From positions 29,831-93,830 of the forward strand of contig JAQUAX010000014.1 of NCBI GenBank assembly GCA_028687035.1: a DNA stretch of 64,000 bases, read 5' to 3'. The notes beneath the pieces were generated by a model that saw nothing but the letters and a program-made list of their open reading frames with translations, did no database searches and was not told where the DNA came from. Of the stretch, positions 18,461 through 30,372 are shown in pieces (the first letter of the stretch is position 1; every line of letters starts with the position of its first letter). The position numbers and the translations under genes are program-made. Source of the stretch: Dechloromonas sp. Lineage in GTDB: Bacteria > Pseudomonadota > Gammaproteobacteria > Burkholderiales > Rhodocyclaceae.

Positions 18461-20579
18461 CCCGGCCTGCCTGGCCGAGGCCGCCGCGGCGCCGGACGGC
18501 GCCGCGTGCGGCGCGATGCCGCCGACCGCGATGCGCACGCTGTTCTCCAGCCTGGAGGGCATGTGCTTCCGCTGCCTGATCGACGAGCACTGGACGCTGC
18601 TCTGCGTCAGCCCCGGCTGCCAGGAGCTGACCGGCTACACGGCCGACGAACTGGTCGACAACCCCTGCCGTTCGCTGGAGTGGCTGACCCACCCGGACGA
18701 CCGGGCCGCGGTCCGGTCGACGATCATGGCCGCCTGCGAGGTCGGTGCGAGCTACCGGATGGAATACCGGATCGTCAGCCGCGACGGCCAGCAGAAATGG
18801 GTGCTCGAGCGCGGCCTCGGGCTGTACGACGAGGCCGGCCGGCACGTGCTCGAGGGCTACCTGGAGGACATCACCGAGCGCGTCCAGGCCCAGCTTCACC
18901 TGGCCGACGCCGAACTGCGCTACCGCAGCATCTTCGAGAATTCGGTGGTCGGCATGTTCCAGAGCAGCGAGAGCGGCCATTACCTGGCGGCCAACCAGGC
19001 GCTGGCCAGTCTCTATCGCTACCCGTCGCCGGAAAGCCTGATCGACAGCCTCAGCGACATCGGCCGCAGCCTGTACGCCGAGCCGGGCCGGCGCGAGGAA
19101 TTCAAGCGCCTGATCGAGCGCGACGGCCGGGTCGCCGATTTCGAATCCGAGGTCGTCTGCCGCGACGGCTCGCGCATCTGGATTTCCGAGAACGCCCACG
19201 CGGTGCGCGGCGCCGATGGGGTGCTGCTGTATTACGAAGGCACGGTCGAGGACATCACCGAGCGCCACCGCTACCAGGATGCGCTGCGCCACCAGGCGAC
19301 GCACGATCCGCTGACCGGGCTGCCCAACCGCAACCTGCTGGCCGACCGCCTCGAGCAGGCGATCCAGCTGGCCCGGCGGGCCGGCACCCGGATCGCGCTG
19401 GCTTTCGTCGACCTCGACAACTTCAAGGTGATCAACGACAGCCTGGGCCACGCCGAGGGCGACCAGCTGCTGATCCAGGTCGCCGGCCGGCTGCGCTCGG
19501 CGCTGCGCGGCGTCGACACCGTGGCCCGCTACGGCGGCGACGAGTTCGTGCTGATCATGGGCGAGCAGGCCGACGACGAGAACACCGCGCACCTGCTCGG
19601 CCGCGTGCTGGCGGCGGTCCAGGCGCCGCTCGAACTGGCCGGCCACGCGCTGCAGATCAACTGCAGCATCGGGGTCAGCGTCTATCCGGACGACGGCGGC
19701 GACCTCGAAAGCCTGCTGCGCGTCGCCGACGTCGCGATGTACCGGGCCAAGGAAAGCGGCAAGGGCTGCTACCGCTTCTACACCCGCGAGCTGAGCCAGG
19801 CGGCGCAGGAACGCTTCGCGCTGGAGAACGCGCTGCGCGGCGCGATCGAGCGCGCCGAGCTGGGCGTCGTCTATCAGCCCAAGGTCGATGCGCGCGGCCG
19901 CGTCCGCGGCTGCGAGGCGCTGGTCCGCTGGCACAGCGCGGAGCGCGGCCTGGTGACGCCGGACCGCTTCATCCCGCTCGCCGAGGAAACCGGCCAGATC
20001 CTGGAAATCGGCCGCCACGTGCTGTACACCGCGTGCCGGGCCGCCGCCGGCTGGCCCGCGGTCGACGGCCGGCGGCTCGGCGTCGCCGTCAACCTGTCGG
20101 CGCGCCAGCTGGTCGATCCCGGCCTGGCGGCGAGCGTCGCCGACGCGCTCGCGGTGTCCGGCCTGCCGGCCGAATGCCTGGAACTGGAAATCACCGAGAG
20201 CATGATCATGGGCGACGTCGAGCAGACCATCCGGCTGCTCGAAACGATCCGCGCGCTCGGCGTGCGCATCGCGGTCGACGACTTCGGCACCGGCTATTCG
20301 TCGCTCGCCTACCTGCAGCGCCTGCCGATCGACACGCTGAAGATCGACCGCTCCTTCGTCGCCGGCTGCGACGGCGATCCGGCCCGGATGGCGATCCCGC
20401 ACGCGATCCTGTTCCTCGGCAAGAGCCTGCGCTTGCACATCGTCGCCGAGGGCGTCGAGCATCGCGGCGAATTCGACATCCTGCGCGACTGCGGCTGCGA
20501 CCAGTTCCAGGGCTACCTGTTTTCCCGTCCGCTGGCGCCGGACGCGCTCGCCGCCTACCTGCGCGAGCAGTCGAGCTGA
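18435..20579 (+). CDS. PAS-PAS-GGDEF-EAL c-di-GMP enzyme
   Basis: 714 residues, cytoplasmic. PAS 1 about 35-155, PAS 2 about 160-285, GGDEF about 290-450, EAL about 465-710. The diguanylate cyclase site is intact ('YGGDEFVLI') and the inhibitory I-site RxxD (RGVD) stands exactly five residues before it. The phosphodiesterase part also keeps its catalytic residues: 'CEALVRW', 'VNLSARQL', 'ELEITES', 'DDFGTGYSSLAYL', 'LKIDRSFV', 'AEGVE' and 'CDQFQGYLFSRP'. So both activities may be present; which dominates cannot be told. The ATG at 18435 is chosen for its GAGGAC ribosome site. Confidence 0.93.
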   Translation: MAFACKRPSPACLAEAAAAPDGAACGAMPPTAMRTLFSSLEGMCFRCLIDEHWTLLCVSPGCQELTGYTADELVDNPCRSLEWLTHPDDRAAVRSTIMAACEVGASYRMEYRIVSRDGQQKWVLERGLGLYDEAGRHVLEGYLEDITERVQAQLHLADAELRYRSIFENSVVGMFQSSESGHYLAANQALASLYRYPSPESLIDSLSDIGRSLYAEPGRREEFKRLIERDGRVADFESEVVCRDGSRIWISENAHAVRGADGVLLYYEGTVEDITERHRYQDALRHQATHDPLTGLPNRNLLADRLEQAIQLARRAGTRIALAFVDLDNFKVINDSLGHAEGDQLLIQVAGRLRSALRGVDTVARYGGDEFVLIMGEQADDENTAHLLGRVLAAVQAPLELAGHALQINCSIGVSVYPDDGGDLESLLRVADVAMYRAKESGKGCYRFYTRELSQAAQERFALENALRGAIERAELGVVYQPKVDARGRVRGCEALVRWHSAERGLVTPDRFIPLAEETGQILEIGRHVLYTACRAAAGWPAVDGRRLGVAVNLSARQLVDPGLAASVADALAVSGLPAECLELEITESMIMGDVEQTIRLLETIRALGVRIAVDDFGTGYSSLAYLQRLPIDTLKIDRSFVAGCDGDPARMAIPHAILFLGKSLRLHIVAEGVEHRGEFDILRDCGCDQFQGYLFSRPLAPDALAAYLREQSS

Positions 20580-20591
20580 GCGTCCGGCCGC

Positions 20592-20622
20592 TTGCGGGCG
20601 GCCCGGGGTTCGGGCGTAGAAT
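20592..20622 (+). promoter_or_regulatory. weak promoter candidate for nifJ
   Basis: TTGCGG (20592-20597) and TAGAAT (20617-20622) with a 19-base spacer, 48 bases before the nifJ start. The long spacer makes it a weak sigma-70 candidate; a regulated promoter would tolerate it. Confidence 0.25.
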
Positions 20623-20669
20623 GGCCTTGCTGCGCTGCAAAAATCCGGCAGCCGAAAGGCCAGGAAGCC

Positions 20670-24270
<3,601 letters not shown>

Positions 24271-24278
<8 letters not shown>

Positions 24279-25281
24279 CCTGTCGACCACCTATCTCGGC
24301 CTGCCGCTGAAAAACCCGCTGGTTCCGTCGTCCACCCCGCTCGGCCGCGATCCCGACGCCGCGCTGCACCTCGAGGATGCCGGCGCGGCGGCGATCGTCA
24401 TGCACTCGCTGTTCGAGGAGGACGTGCGCAACGACGAGGCGATGATGGAGCGTTTCCTGCTGCATCCGGACGCCTTCGGCGAAGCGGCCGGCCACCTGCC
24501 GGCGGCCCCCGATTACCGCAGCCGGCTGGACGGCTACCTGGAGCAGATCCACGTGCTGAAGTCGCGGCTCGGCATCCCGGTCGTCGCCAGCCTGAACGGC
24601 AGTTCGCTGACCGGCTGGGTCGAGCTGGGCCGGGAAATGCAGCAGGCCGGCGCCGACGCGCTGGAACTCAACGCCTGGTTCGTCGCCGGCGACCCCAAGG
24701 TCTGCGGAGAGGCTGTCGAGGACCACTACCTGTCGCTGCTGCGCGAACTGAAGATGGTTGTCGACCTGCCGGTGTGCATGAAGCTGTCGCCCTTCTTCTC
24801 GTCGCTGCCGCATTTCGTGCGTCAGGCCGAAAGCTGCGGTGCCGCCGGCGTCTCGCTGTTCAACCGCTTCTTCCAGCCGGACATCGATCTGGCCACGCTC
24901 GACGTCGTCGACCGCGCCCAGCTCTCGACGTCGGCCGACAGCCTGCTGACCATGCGCTGGATCGCGATGCTGCGCGGCAGCGTCGGCCTGACGCTGGCCG
25001 CCACCGGCGGAGTGCATACGACGCACGACGCGTTGAAGATGCTGCTCGCCGGCGCCGACGTCGTGCATATGGCGAGTGCGCTGCTACAGCGCGGGCCGCA
25101 GGCGCTGCGTGATGCACTGGACGGCATCGTGGCCTGGATGGAGGCGCGGGAGTACGAGTCGGTCGCGCAACTGAAGGGTTCGCTGGCCGGCCACCGGCAG
25201 CGTGACCCGGCTGCCTTCGCGCGTACCGCCTATCTGAACGCCCTCGATTCCTTCACGCCGCCGCCCGGCGTGCGCTACTGA
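24271..25281 (+). CDS. dihydroorotate dehydrogenase-like protein paired with nifJ
   Basis: 336 residues with the TIM-barrel of the class 1 DHOD family: 'LKNPLVPSSTPLG', 'LELNAWFVAGDP', 'CMKLSPFFSSLPHFV', 'AATGGVHTTHDALKMLLAGADVV'. Catalytic residues of true DHODs are only partly kept, so it is probably not a pyrimidine enzyme. Proteins of this type commonly follow nifJ; the overlap of 8 bases supports a shared function, perhaps flavin/Fe-S electron handling with PFOR. Function otherwise unknown. Convergent with the STAS gene ten bases on. Confidence 0.85.
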
Positions 25282-25291
25282 CGCGGCCGCT

Positions 25292-25723
25292 TCAGACGGC
25301 CAGTGCCGCCTCGGTGCAACCGGCGGCAGCCAGCGGCGTGCCTGCGCAATGCCCGTTCGCCGTGTGGCCGCAGCGGGCGCAGGCGCGCAGGTCGTACTCG
25401 TCGTGCAGCGGCAGCGCGCCGGCCAGGCGCTGTTCGATGCGCGCGATGTCGAGCAGGCCGCGCACCGTGCCGCTGGCCTTTTCCAGCACGATTGTCCGGT
25501 TTACCCCAACATGTTCGCCCAGCAACAACAGCCCGCCCAGGCCGGCCGTGTCGATGTAGCGGGTGTTCTCGCAATCGAGGTGCAGCCTGTCCGGCAGTTC
25601 GCTGCTGTGGAAGTTCTTGATCTGGCGCAGGAAAAGGCGCGCCGCTTCGAAGTCGAAGCGGTTGGGCAGCGTGATGTGCCAGGCCTCGGGGTCGTCGCTG
25701 GCGCGGGTGATCCGGTATTTCAT
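25292..25723 (-). CDS. STAS-domain protein with C-terminal Cys/His tail
   Basis: 143 residues. STAS fold about 1-100 ('RYIDTAGLGGLLLLGEHVGVNRTIVLEK', with the central 'IDTAGLG' helix of anti-sigma-antagonist proteins; no Ser/Thr equivalent to the usual phospho-site in the common SpoIIAA position except Thr of this motif). After it comes 'CARCGHTANGHCAGTPLAAAGC', four cysteines and two histidines that could bind a metal. Last gene of the ligase operon, 64 bases after the GNAT gene. STAS proteins act in partner-switching regulation; no anti-sigma factor is nearby. Confidence 0.7.
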   Translation of the reverse strand: MKYRITRASDDPEAWHITLPNRFDFEAARLFLRQIKNFHSSELPDRLHLDCENTRYIDTAGLGGLLLLGEHVGVNRTIVLEKASGTVRGLLDIARIEQRLAGALPLHDEYDLRACARCGHTANGHCAGTPLAAAGCTEAALAV

Positions 25724-25787
25724 TGCGGTTCTCCTGGGGTCTTTTTTGTAATTGAAGCAACATCCGTGCCGTGTCTCGGGGCGGATT

Positions 25788-26315
25788 TCACAACGTCCGG
25801 ACGGCGTGCATCATGCCCGGGTCGTCGGGGTCGCGGCGGACCGTGAAGCCGAGCTGGCGGGCGAATTTGATCATCTTGTCGTTGGCGGAAAGGATGAAGG
25901 CTTCCATCGTCTTCATGCCGCGCGCCCGTGCCGCGTCGATCAGCGACAGCATCAGGATGCCGGCGACGCCGCTGCCCCGCCAGTCGTCGTCGATCGCGAT
26001 GGCAAACTCGCAGTCGTCGCCCTGCGGGCCGGCCACGTAGCGGGCAACGCCGATCTCGACTTCCTGGCCGTCGCGCTCGACGATCGCGACCAGCGCCAGG
26101 TGGCGGACGTAGTCGATTTCGGTCAGGTACTTGAGCTTGCCCGGCGGCAGCTCGTTCAGCGTCGACATGAAGCGCTTGTAGCGGGAGTCGGCGGACAGGT
26201 GTTTGACGAAATCCTGCTCGAGCGGCGCATCCTCGGCCCGGATCGGGCGGATGGTGACCGGGCTGCCGTCGAACAGCACGCGCTGGCGGACGAGTTCGAC
26301 CGGGTAGTCAGCCAT
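25788..26315 (-). CDS. GNAT acetyltransferase of the acyl-CoA ligase operon
   Basis: 175 residues with a GNAT domain: 'VTIRPIRAEDAPLEQDFVKHLS' start, 'VAIVERDGQEVEIGVARYV', the acetyl-CoA loop 'DDWRGSGVAGILMLSLIDAARARGM', and 'AFILSANDKMIKFARQLGFTV'. Begins five bases after the ACP gene, so part of the same operon. The start 'PVELVRQRVLFDGSPVTIRPI' is like the GNAT half of Pat-type protein acetyltransferases that inactivate acetyl-CoA synthetase at the lysine of 'SGKIMRR', which the ligase upstream possesses. This is a lead, not proof. Confidence 0.8.
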   Translation of the reverse strand: MADYPVELVRQRVLFDGSPVTIRPIRAEDAPLEQDFVKHLSADSRYKRFMSTLNELPPGKLKYLTEIDYVRHLALVAIVERDGQEVEIGVARYVAGPQGDDCEFAIAIDDDWRGSGVAGILMLSLIDAARARGMKTMEAFILSANDKMIKFARQLGFTVRRDPDDPGMMHAVRTL

Positions 26316-26320
26316 GGCGC

Positions 26321-26587
26321 TTACGCCGGCGACGCCGCGGCGAGCCGGGCGGTCAGGTAGGCGACCATGCTGTCGAGCGTGACGACCTTGCCGTAGTCGA
26401 GTTCCGGGATATTGACGCCCAGTTGTTCGTGGATGCAGGCCAGCACGTTGAGCCAGTCCATCGAATCGAGATCGACCTGGGTGCGCAGCACCTGGTCGGG
26501 GACGATCTGCGCCGGATCGACTTCCGGGGCCAGCCGTTTCAGGATGGCGAGCACTTCGGCGCGGACCTGTTCGCTGCTCAGACTCAT
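26321..26587 (-). CDS. acyl carrier protein
   Basis: 88 residues. The helix around 'QVDLDSMDWLNVLACIHEQLGVNIPE' contains the phosphopantetheine serine (Ser42 in DSMDW), so it should be carried as a holo-ACP. The sequence is unlike the fatty-acid ACP (which reads DSLDTVELV), more like the dedicated ACPs of ligase-linked pathways. The ATG overlaps the ligase stop (ATGA), strong evidence of coupling. It probably accepts or carries an acyl chain that the ligase activates (inference). Confidence 0.88.
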   Translation of the reverse strand: MSLSSEQVRAEVLAILKRLAPEVDPAQIVPDQVLRTQVDLDSMDWLNVLACIHEQLGVNIPELDYGKVVTLDSMVAYLTARLAAASPA

Positions 26588-28326
26588 TTTTCCTCCCCCC
26601 ATGCCGGCATGTCGTCTTCGGGCAGCCCGAGTTCCCGGGCCTTGAGCCGCCGGCGCATGATTTTTCCGCTCCGAGTATGTGGCAGCTCTAGGACAAATGC
26701 AATTTCCTTGGGCGCCACTGCGGCGCCGAGCCGGCGCCGGGCATGGGCGAGCAATTCCAGGCGCAGCGCGTCGTCGGGCCGGGCGCCGTGGCGGAGCGTC
26801 ACGAAGGCCTTGACGACCTCGCCGGCCAGCGCATCGGGCTTGCCGATGACGGCGGCCTCGGCGACCGCCGGGTGGGCCATCAGCACGCTCTCGACCTCGC
26901 ACGGCCCGATCAGGTGGCCGGCCGACTTGATCACGTCGTCGCGCCGGCCGACGAACCAGTAATAGCCGTCGGCATCGCGCCGGACCAGGTCGCCGCTGAG
27001 ATAAAGATCGCCGGCAAAGCTTTCGCGGTAGCGCCCCGGCTGCCCGAGGTAGCCGCGGAACATCGATGGCCAGCCGGCTTCCAGCGCCAGTTCGCCGACC
27101 GTGTCCGGGGTCTCGATCAAGGTCACCGGCTCGCCTTCGACGTGGCGGACGACGCGGGCGACGACGCCCGGCAGCGGCCGCCCCATCGAGCCCGGCCTGA
27201 CCGGCTGCCCGGCCGCGTTGGCGATCATGATGCCGCCGGTCTCGCTCTGCCACCAAGTGTCGTGGATAGTCTGCCCGAAGGCCTCCTGTCCCCAGCGCAC
27301 CGCTTCCGGGTTGAGCGCCTCGCCGACGCTGGCGATGAAGCGCAGATCGGGAAAGCGGCGGCCGGCCAGCAGTTCCGGCCCGGCCTTGAGCAGCAGCCGG
27401 AGCGCCGTCGGCGCGGTGTACCAGACATTGACCCGCTCGCCGGCCAGGATGCCGAGCCAGCGCAGCGGGTCGAAATCGGCCTCGTCGACGATGCTGGTCG
27501 CACCGATCACCAGCGGCGCGACGATGCCGTAGGAGGTCCCGGTTACCCAGCCGGGATCGGCCGTGCACCAGAACACGTCGTCCGGGTGCAGGTCGAGGGC
27601 GCGGCGCGCGCTGGCGTAGTGGCCGACGACCGCGCCGTGCACGTGCAGCGCGCCCTTCGGCTGGCCGGTCGTGCCGCTGGTGAAATGGAGCAGGGCCGGA
27701 TCGTCGGGGCCGGTCGGTACCCGCGCCGGCGTCGCGGGGGCGGCGCGCAGCAGGGCGTGCAGCTCCAGCGTGCCGGCATCGGCATCGCCGGCCGCGTCGA
27801 TCAGCAGCACGTGCTGCAGCGACGGCAGTTCGCCGCGCAGCGGCGCGACCTTGCGCCGGTAGGCCGCCGCCGTCGTCACCAGCACCTTGCCGGCCGCCTG
27901 CGCGATGCGGTTGCGGATCGGTTCGGGGCCGAAGGACGGGAACAGCGGCGAGACCACGGCGCCGATCTTCAGCGCGCCGAGCACGGCGACGTAAAGCTCG
28001 CAGACGCGGCCGCAGAGCACGAAAACGCCATCGCCGCGGCCGATGCCCAGCGCCGTCAGCGCATTGCCGAAACGGTCGGTCAGCTCGGCCAGTTCGCGGT
28101 AGGAGACCTCGCGGCGGGCGCCGGCGGCGCCGAGAAAACGGAACGCAGCCTTGTCGGCAATCGCCGAACGGGCATGGCGATCCACCGCCAGTTCGGCGAT
28201 ATTCACGCCGCCGCCGGGCGTCAGGCCAAGCTCGCGGGCGACCGCGGCCCAGGAGAATCCGTCGGCGGCCGGTGCGTCATCCGGATCTGCCGGCGCGGGC
28301 AACCTGCGAATTGGCGGTGGTTTCAT
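26584..28326 (-). CDS. AMP-forming acyl-CoA/acetate-CoA ligase-like enzyme
   Basis: 580 residues, adenylate-forming ANL family. P-loop 'LLHFTSGTTGQPKGALHVHG', core 'WQSETGGIMIANAAG', hinge 'DLYLSGDLVRRDADGYYWFVGRRDDVIKSAGHLIGP' and C-terminal lysine motif 'HTRSGKIMRRRLK'. Gly-rich acetyl-CoA-synthetase-like features place it near AcsA, but it is shorter than classic Acs (about 650) and its N terminus has a Pro/Ala-rich leader, so a propionate, short-chain or branched-chain substrate is possible. It leads the operon ligase-ACP-GNAT-STAS; the upstream gap of about 280 bases to the cassette contains no gene. Confidence 0.85.
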   Translation of the reverse strand: MKPPPIRRLPAPADPDDAPAADGFSWAAVARELGLTPGGGVNIAELAVDRHARSAIADKAAFRFLGAAGARREVSYRELAELTDRFGNALTALGIGRGDGVFVLCGRVCELYVAVLGALKIGAVVSPLFPSFGPEPIRNRIAQAAGKVLVTTAAAYRRKVAPLRGELPSLQHVLLIDAAGDADAGTLELHALLRAAPATPARVPTGPDDPALLHFTSGTTGQPKGALHVHGAVVGHYASARRALDLHPDDVFWCTADPGWVTGTSYGIVAPLVIGATSIVDEADFDPLRWLGILAGERVNVWYTAPTALRLLLKAGPELLAGRRFPDLRFIASVGEALNPEAVRWGQEAFGQTIHDTWWQSETGGIMIANAAGQPVRPGSMGRPLPGVVARVVRHVEGEPVTLIETPDTVGELALEAGWPSMFRGYLGQPGRYRESFAGDLYLSGDLVRRDADGYYWFVGRRDDVIKSAGHLIGPCEVESVLMAHPAVAEAAVIGKPDALAGEVVKAFVTLRHGARPDDALRLELLAHARRRLGAAVAPKEIAFVLELPHTRSGKIMRRRLKARELGLPEDDMPAWGEEK

Positions 28327-28606
28327 CTGTGCATCCGTTGTGGCTACGGTGCCATCGTATTCCGATTCATGGTGTGGCGTTCGGGCGGGGCGATGCCCGA
28401 AACCGTGTCCAGGCTTCTGCCCCCTGGCGCAAAGCGCGGCATTCTACGGATCGAGTATTACCGTCGTGCGATGGGGGGCGGGCCGGGTTCTTTGTCAGCG
28501 GCGACGTTGTTTCGCGGTGGACGGCTCGGAGATCGCGATTTTCAATGCGGGATTTTAGAGATCAAACGGAAGGGCTCTGAGGAGGCACTGTGAAATGAAA
28601 GCGGAT
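28327..28606. other. gap upstream of the ligase operon
   Basis: 280 bases between the ligase start and the attC site. I see no gene, RNA or clear promoter. It should hold the ligase operon promoter and the chromosomal side of the cassette insertion site (the minus-strand sequence after GTTGAGC). Confidence 0.4.
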
Positions 28607-28675
28607 GCTCAACGTTTGAATTCACCGGACCTGCGCGGCTTTTCGCGCAGGTCCGCTCGAACGGAGGGTTAGAGC
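28607..28675 (-). repeat. integron attC recombination site
   Basis: On the minus strand the site runs from R'' GCTCTAAC (28675-28668) to R' GTTGAGC (28613-28607), 69 bases, within the usual attC range. The inner arms CGGACCTGCGCG/CGCGCAGGTCCG pair perfectly, and the outer boxes 'CCTCCGTTCGAGC' and 'TGAATTCAAACG' look like attC L boxes. The right end GTTGAGC fits GTTRRRY. The site lies nine bases after the stop of the ORF at 28684, as in cassettes where attC follows the gene. Confidence 0.7.
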
Positions 28676-28683
28676 AAAGGCCC

Positions 28684-28968
28684 CTACTCAGACTTTGAGT
28701 CAGGCTTTGAATTCGATAGCACATAGCCAGCAACGGTGCCCAAAAGCGCAGCAAGAGTTTCAGTCTTGAAATCTGTCAGAAGCGCCAACATGAATAGCAC
28801 CGGCAGAAACAGAACAATGCCAATGGCACGAAGCGTGTTCGGGCCAAACCCTTGGTTCATAGCCTTTAGGCGGCAATAGATTCGGTTTAGGCCGTAGATC
28901 ATGGCTATCACGGCGCCGATGACTGCAAAAACCTTGAGCCAAGCCATAACAAGTTGAGGATTTTCCAT
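28684..28968 (-). CDS. small two-helix membrane protein, cassette gene 2
   Basis: 94 residues from MENPQLVMAWLKVFAVIGAVIAMIYG. Two membrane helices (about 7-27 and 45-65), then a short polar C-terminal tail (NSKPDSKSE). No family recognised. Base composition is clearly lower in GC than the neighbours, consistent with transfer. It starts five bases after the stop of the interrupted cassette gene and its stop TAG lies nine bases before attC. Typical for cassette genes, which are often small unknowns. Confidence 0.65.
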   Translation of the reverse strand: MENPQLVMAWLKVFAVIGAVIAMIYGLNRIYCRLKAMNQGFGPNTLRAIGIVLFLPVLFMLALLTDFKTETLAALLGTVAGYVLSNSKPDSKSE

Positions 28969-29188
28969 TCCACTCACCCACCGGTAACAAGAGCGTAGAT
29001 GCCATACAAAAAGAAGCCGAGCGCAACCATTTCTCCAAATGGAATCCAGAAGACGAGCGCCCAAACGATAATGCCGCCAACAAAAGCGCCGACCCCGAAG
29101 GCGTTAGCCACCCCTTTCACGGCGCCGCCGAACACCGCCAGGAAGACGAGTAGTTGAAGAAGGAATACTCCGAGCCCTATGGCGATGC

Positions 29189-29192
29189 CTAG
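29189..29192. repeat. left target-site duplication CTAG
   Basis: Four-base CTAG directly before the IS left end; the same CTAG stands at the right end. It fits the YTAR target preference of the IS5 group. Confidence 0.7.
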
Positions 29193-30368
29193 GGAAACTC
29201 TGCACAAGTAAGCGTCATGCAGCCTGATTTGAGAGAATAGCGCCATTGTCATGATGCCGACCGAACAGATGAAACGGATGAAGCAACTGAGCCTGGCTGA
29301 GACGGGTTTTCTGCCGAAAGCGGGGAAACAAACCCGGAAGGCAGTGTTTCTGGCGGAGATGGAAACGGTCGTTCCGTGGTCGCGTCTGGAAGGTTTGATC
29401 GAACCGTTCTACCCGAAGAAGGGGAATGGCCGCCCGCCGATGCCGCTGGGGACGATGCTGCGGATTCACGTCATGCAGCAATGGTTTGGCTACTCTGATC
29501 CGGCGATGGAAGAAGCCTTGCACGATGTGCCGCTGCTGCGGCAGTTTGCCGGGCTGGATGCTTTCGAAGATGTCATGCCGGACGAAAGCACCATTCTTCG
29601 CTTCCGTCACTTGCTGGAGAAGCACGATCTGGCAGTGGCGATCTTTGCTGAAGTCAGCGCGGTGCTGTCGGAGAAAGGCTTGTCGATGAAGCGTGGCACG
29701 GTCGTTGATGCCACGCTGATTGCCGCCCCCAGTTCGACCAAGAACGAAGACAAGAAGCGCGACCCTGAGATGACCCAAACCAAGAAAGGCAACCAGTGGT
29801 ACTTCGGGATGAAGGCGCATATCGGTGTCGATGCCGAGAGCGGCTTGATTCATACCGTGGCATGCACGACCGCCAAGGTAGCGGACGTCACGATGATGGA
29901 AGACTGCCTGCACGGGGAAGAGGAAATTGCCTTGGGTGATCGGGGTTATCACAAGATGAACCGGACGATTGAGCACTTCGCGAAGGAAGGCGATCTGTCG
30001 GTGCTGACGCCGACCAAGAAACCGGCGGGTGGCGAACTGACCGATGAGCAGAAAGCGTTCAACCGGATGCTGTCGGCGGTGCGGGCGATTGTTGAACACC
30101 CGTTCCGGGTGGTGAAGCGCCAGTTTGGTTTCGTGAAGGTTCGTTATCGCGGTTTGGTGAAGAACACCGGGCAGATCGTGACGCTGTTTGCGCTGGCGAA
30201 TTTGTGGCTGGCGCGCAAACGATTGTTGCCCTTGCTGGGCGAGGTACGCCCGTGAAACAGGAAACAAGGGGAAAAACCCCGAAATTTCACGGTCAACGGT
30301 CGAAAATCGACTGTTTTTCATTTTTTTATGACAGCCTGCGCTGAAGTGGCGGGTTGTTCAGGGAATCC
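29193..30368 (+). mobile_element. IS5-family insertion sequence
   Basis: 1176 bases with imperfect terminal inverted repeats: left GGAAACTCTGCACAA (29193-29207) and right, on the minus strand, GGATTCCCTGAACAA (30368-30354), 11 of 15 positions alike. One transposase ORF on the plus strand. CTAG is duplicated at both ends. The element has split a small membrane-protein gene of the integron cassette, so it arrived after the cassette. Confidence 0.88.
29251..30255 (+). CDS. IS5-family transposase
   Basis: 334 residues of the DDE transposase type found in IS5. N-terminal helix-turn-helix part about 15-120 ('PPMPLGTMLRIHVMQQWFGYSDPAMEEALHD'), then catalytic core: 'VVDATLIAAPSS' (first Asp), 'LGDRGYHKM' (second Asp) and 'RAIVEHPFRVVKRQFGFVKVRYRG' (Glu). 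Length is near the 326-residue IS5 norm. All catalytic acids are present, so the element may be active. Start at ATG 29251; the next codon is also ATG. Confidence 0.95.
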   Translation: MMPTEQMKRMKQLSLAETGFLPKAGKQTRKAVFLAEMETVVPWSRLEGLIEPFYPKKGNGRPPMPLGTMLRIHVMQQWFGYSDPAMEEALHDVPLLRQFAGLDAFEDVMPDESTILRFRHLLEKHDLAVAIFAEVSAVLSEKGLSMKRGTVVDATLIAAPSSTKNEDKKRDPEMTQTKKGNQWYFGMKAHIGVDAESGLIHTVACTTAKVADVTMMEDCLHGEEEIALGDRGYHKMNRTIEHFAKEGDLSVLTPTKKPAGGELTDEQKAFNRMLSAVRAIVEHPFRVVKRQFGFVKVRYRGLVKNTGQIVTLFALANLWLARKRLLPLLGEVRP

Positions 30369-30372
30369 CTAG
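30369..30372. repeat. right target-site duplication CTAG
   Basis: Second CTAG copy, directly after the IS right end; see the copy at 29189. Confidence 0.7.

Noticed and set aside
28607..28675. Reading the attC on the plus strand, with genes upstream on that strand
   Set aside because: On the plus strand the right-hand site (GTTAGAG) breaks the GTTRRRY rule and no gene lies before it; on the minus strand the R' site fits and two genes lie in the right orientation.
28607..28675. Treating the 12-pair hairpin as a simple terminator for the gene at 28684
   Set aside because: No T-tract follows in the minus direction, and the boxes at both ends fit attC; it may still act as a terminator in addition.
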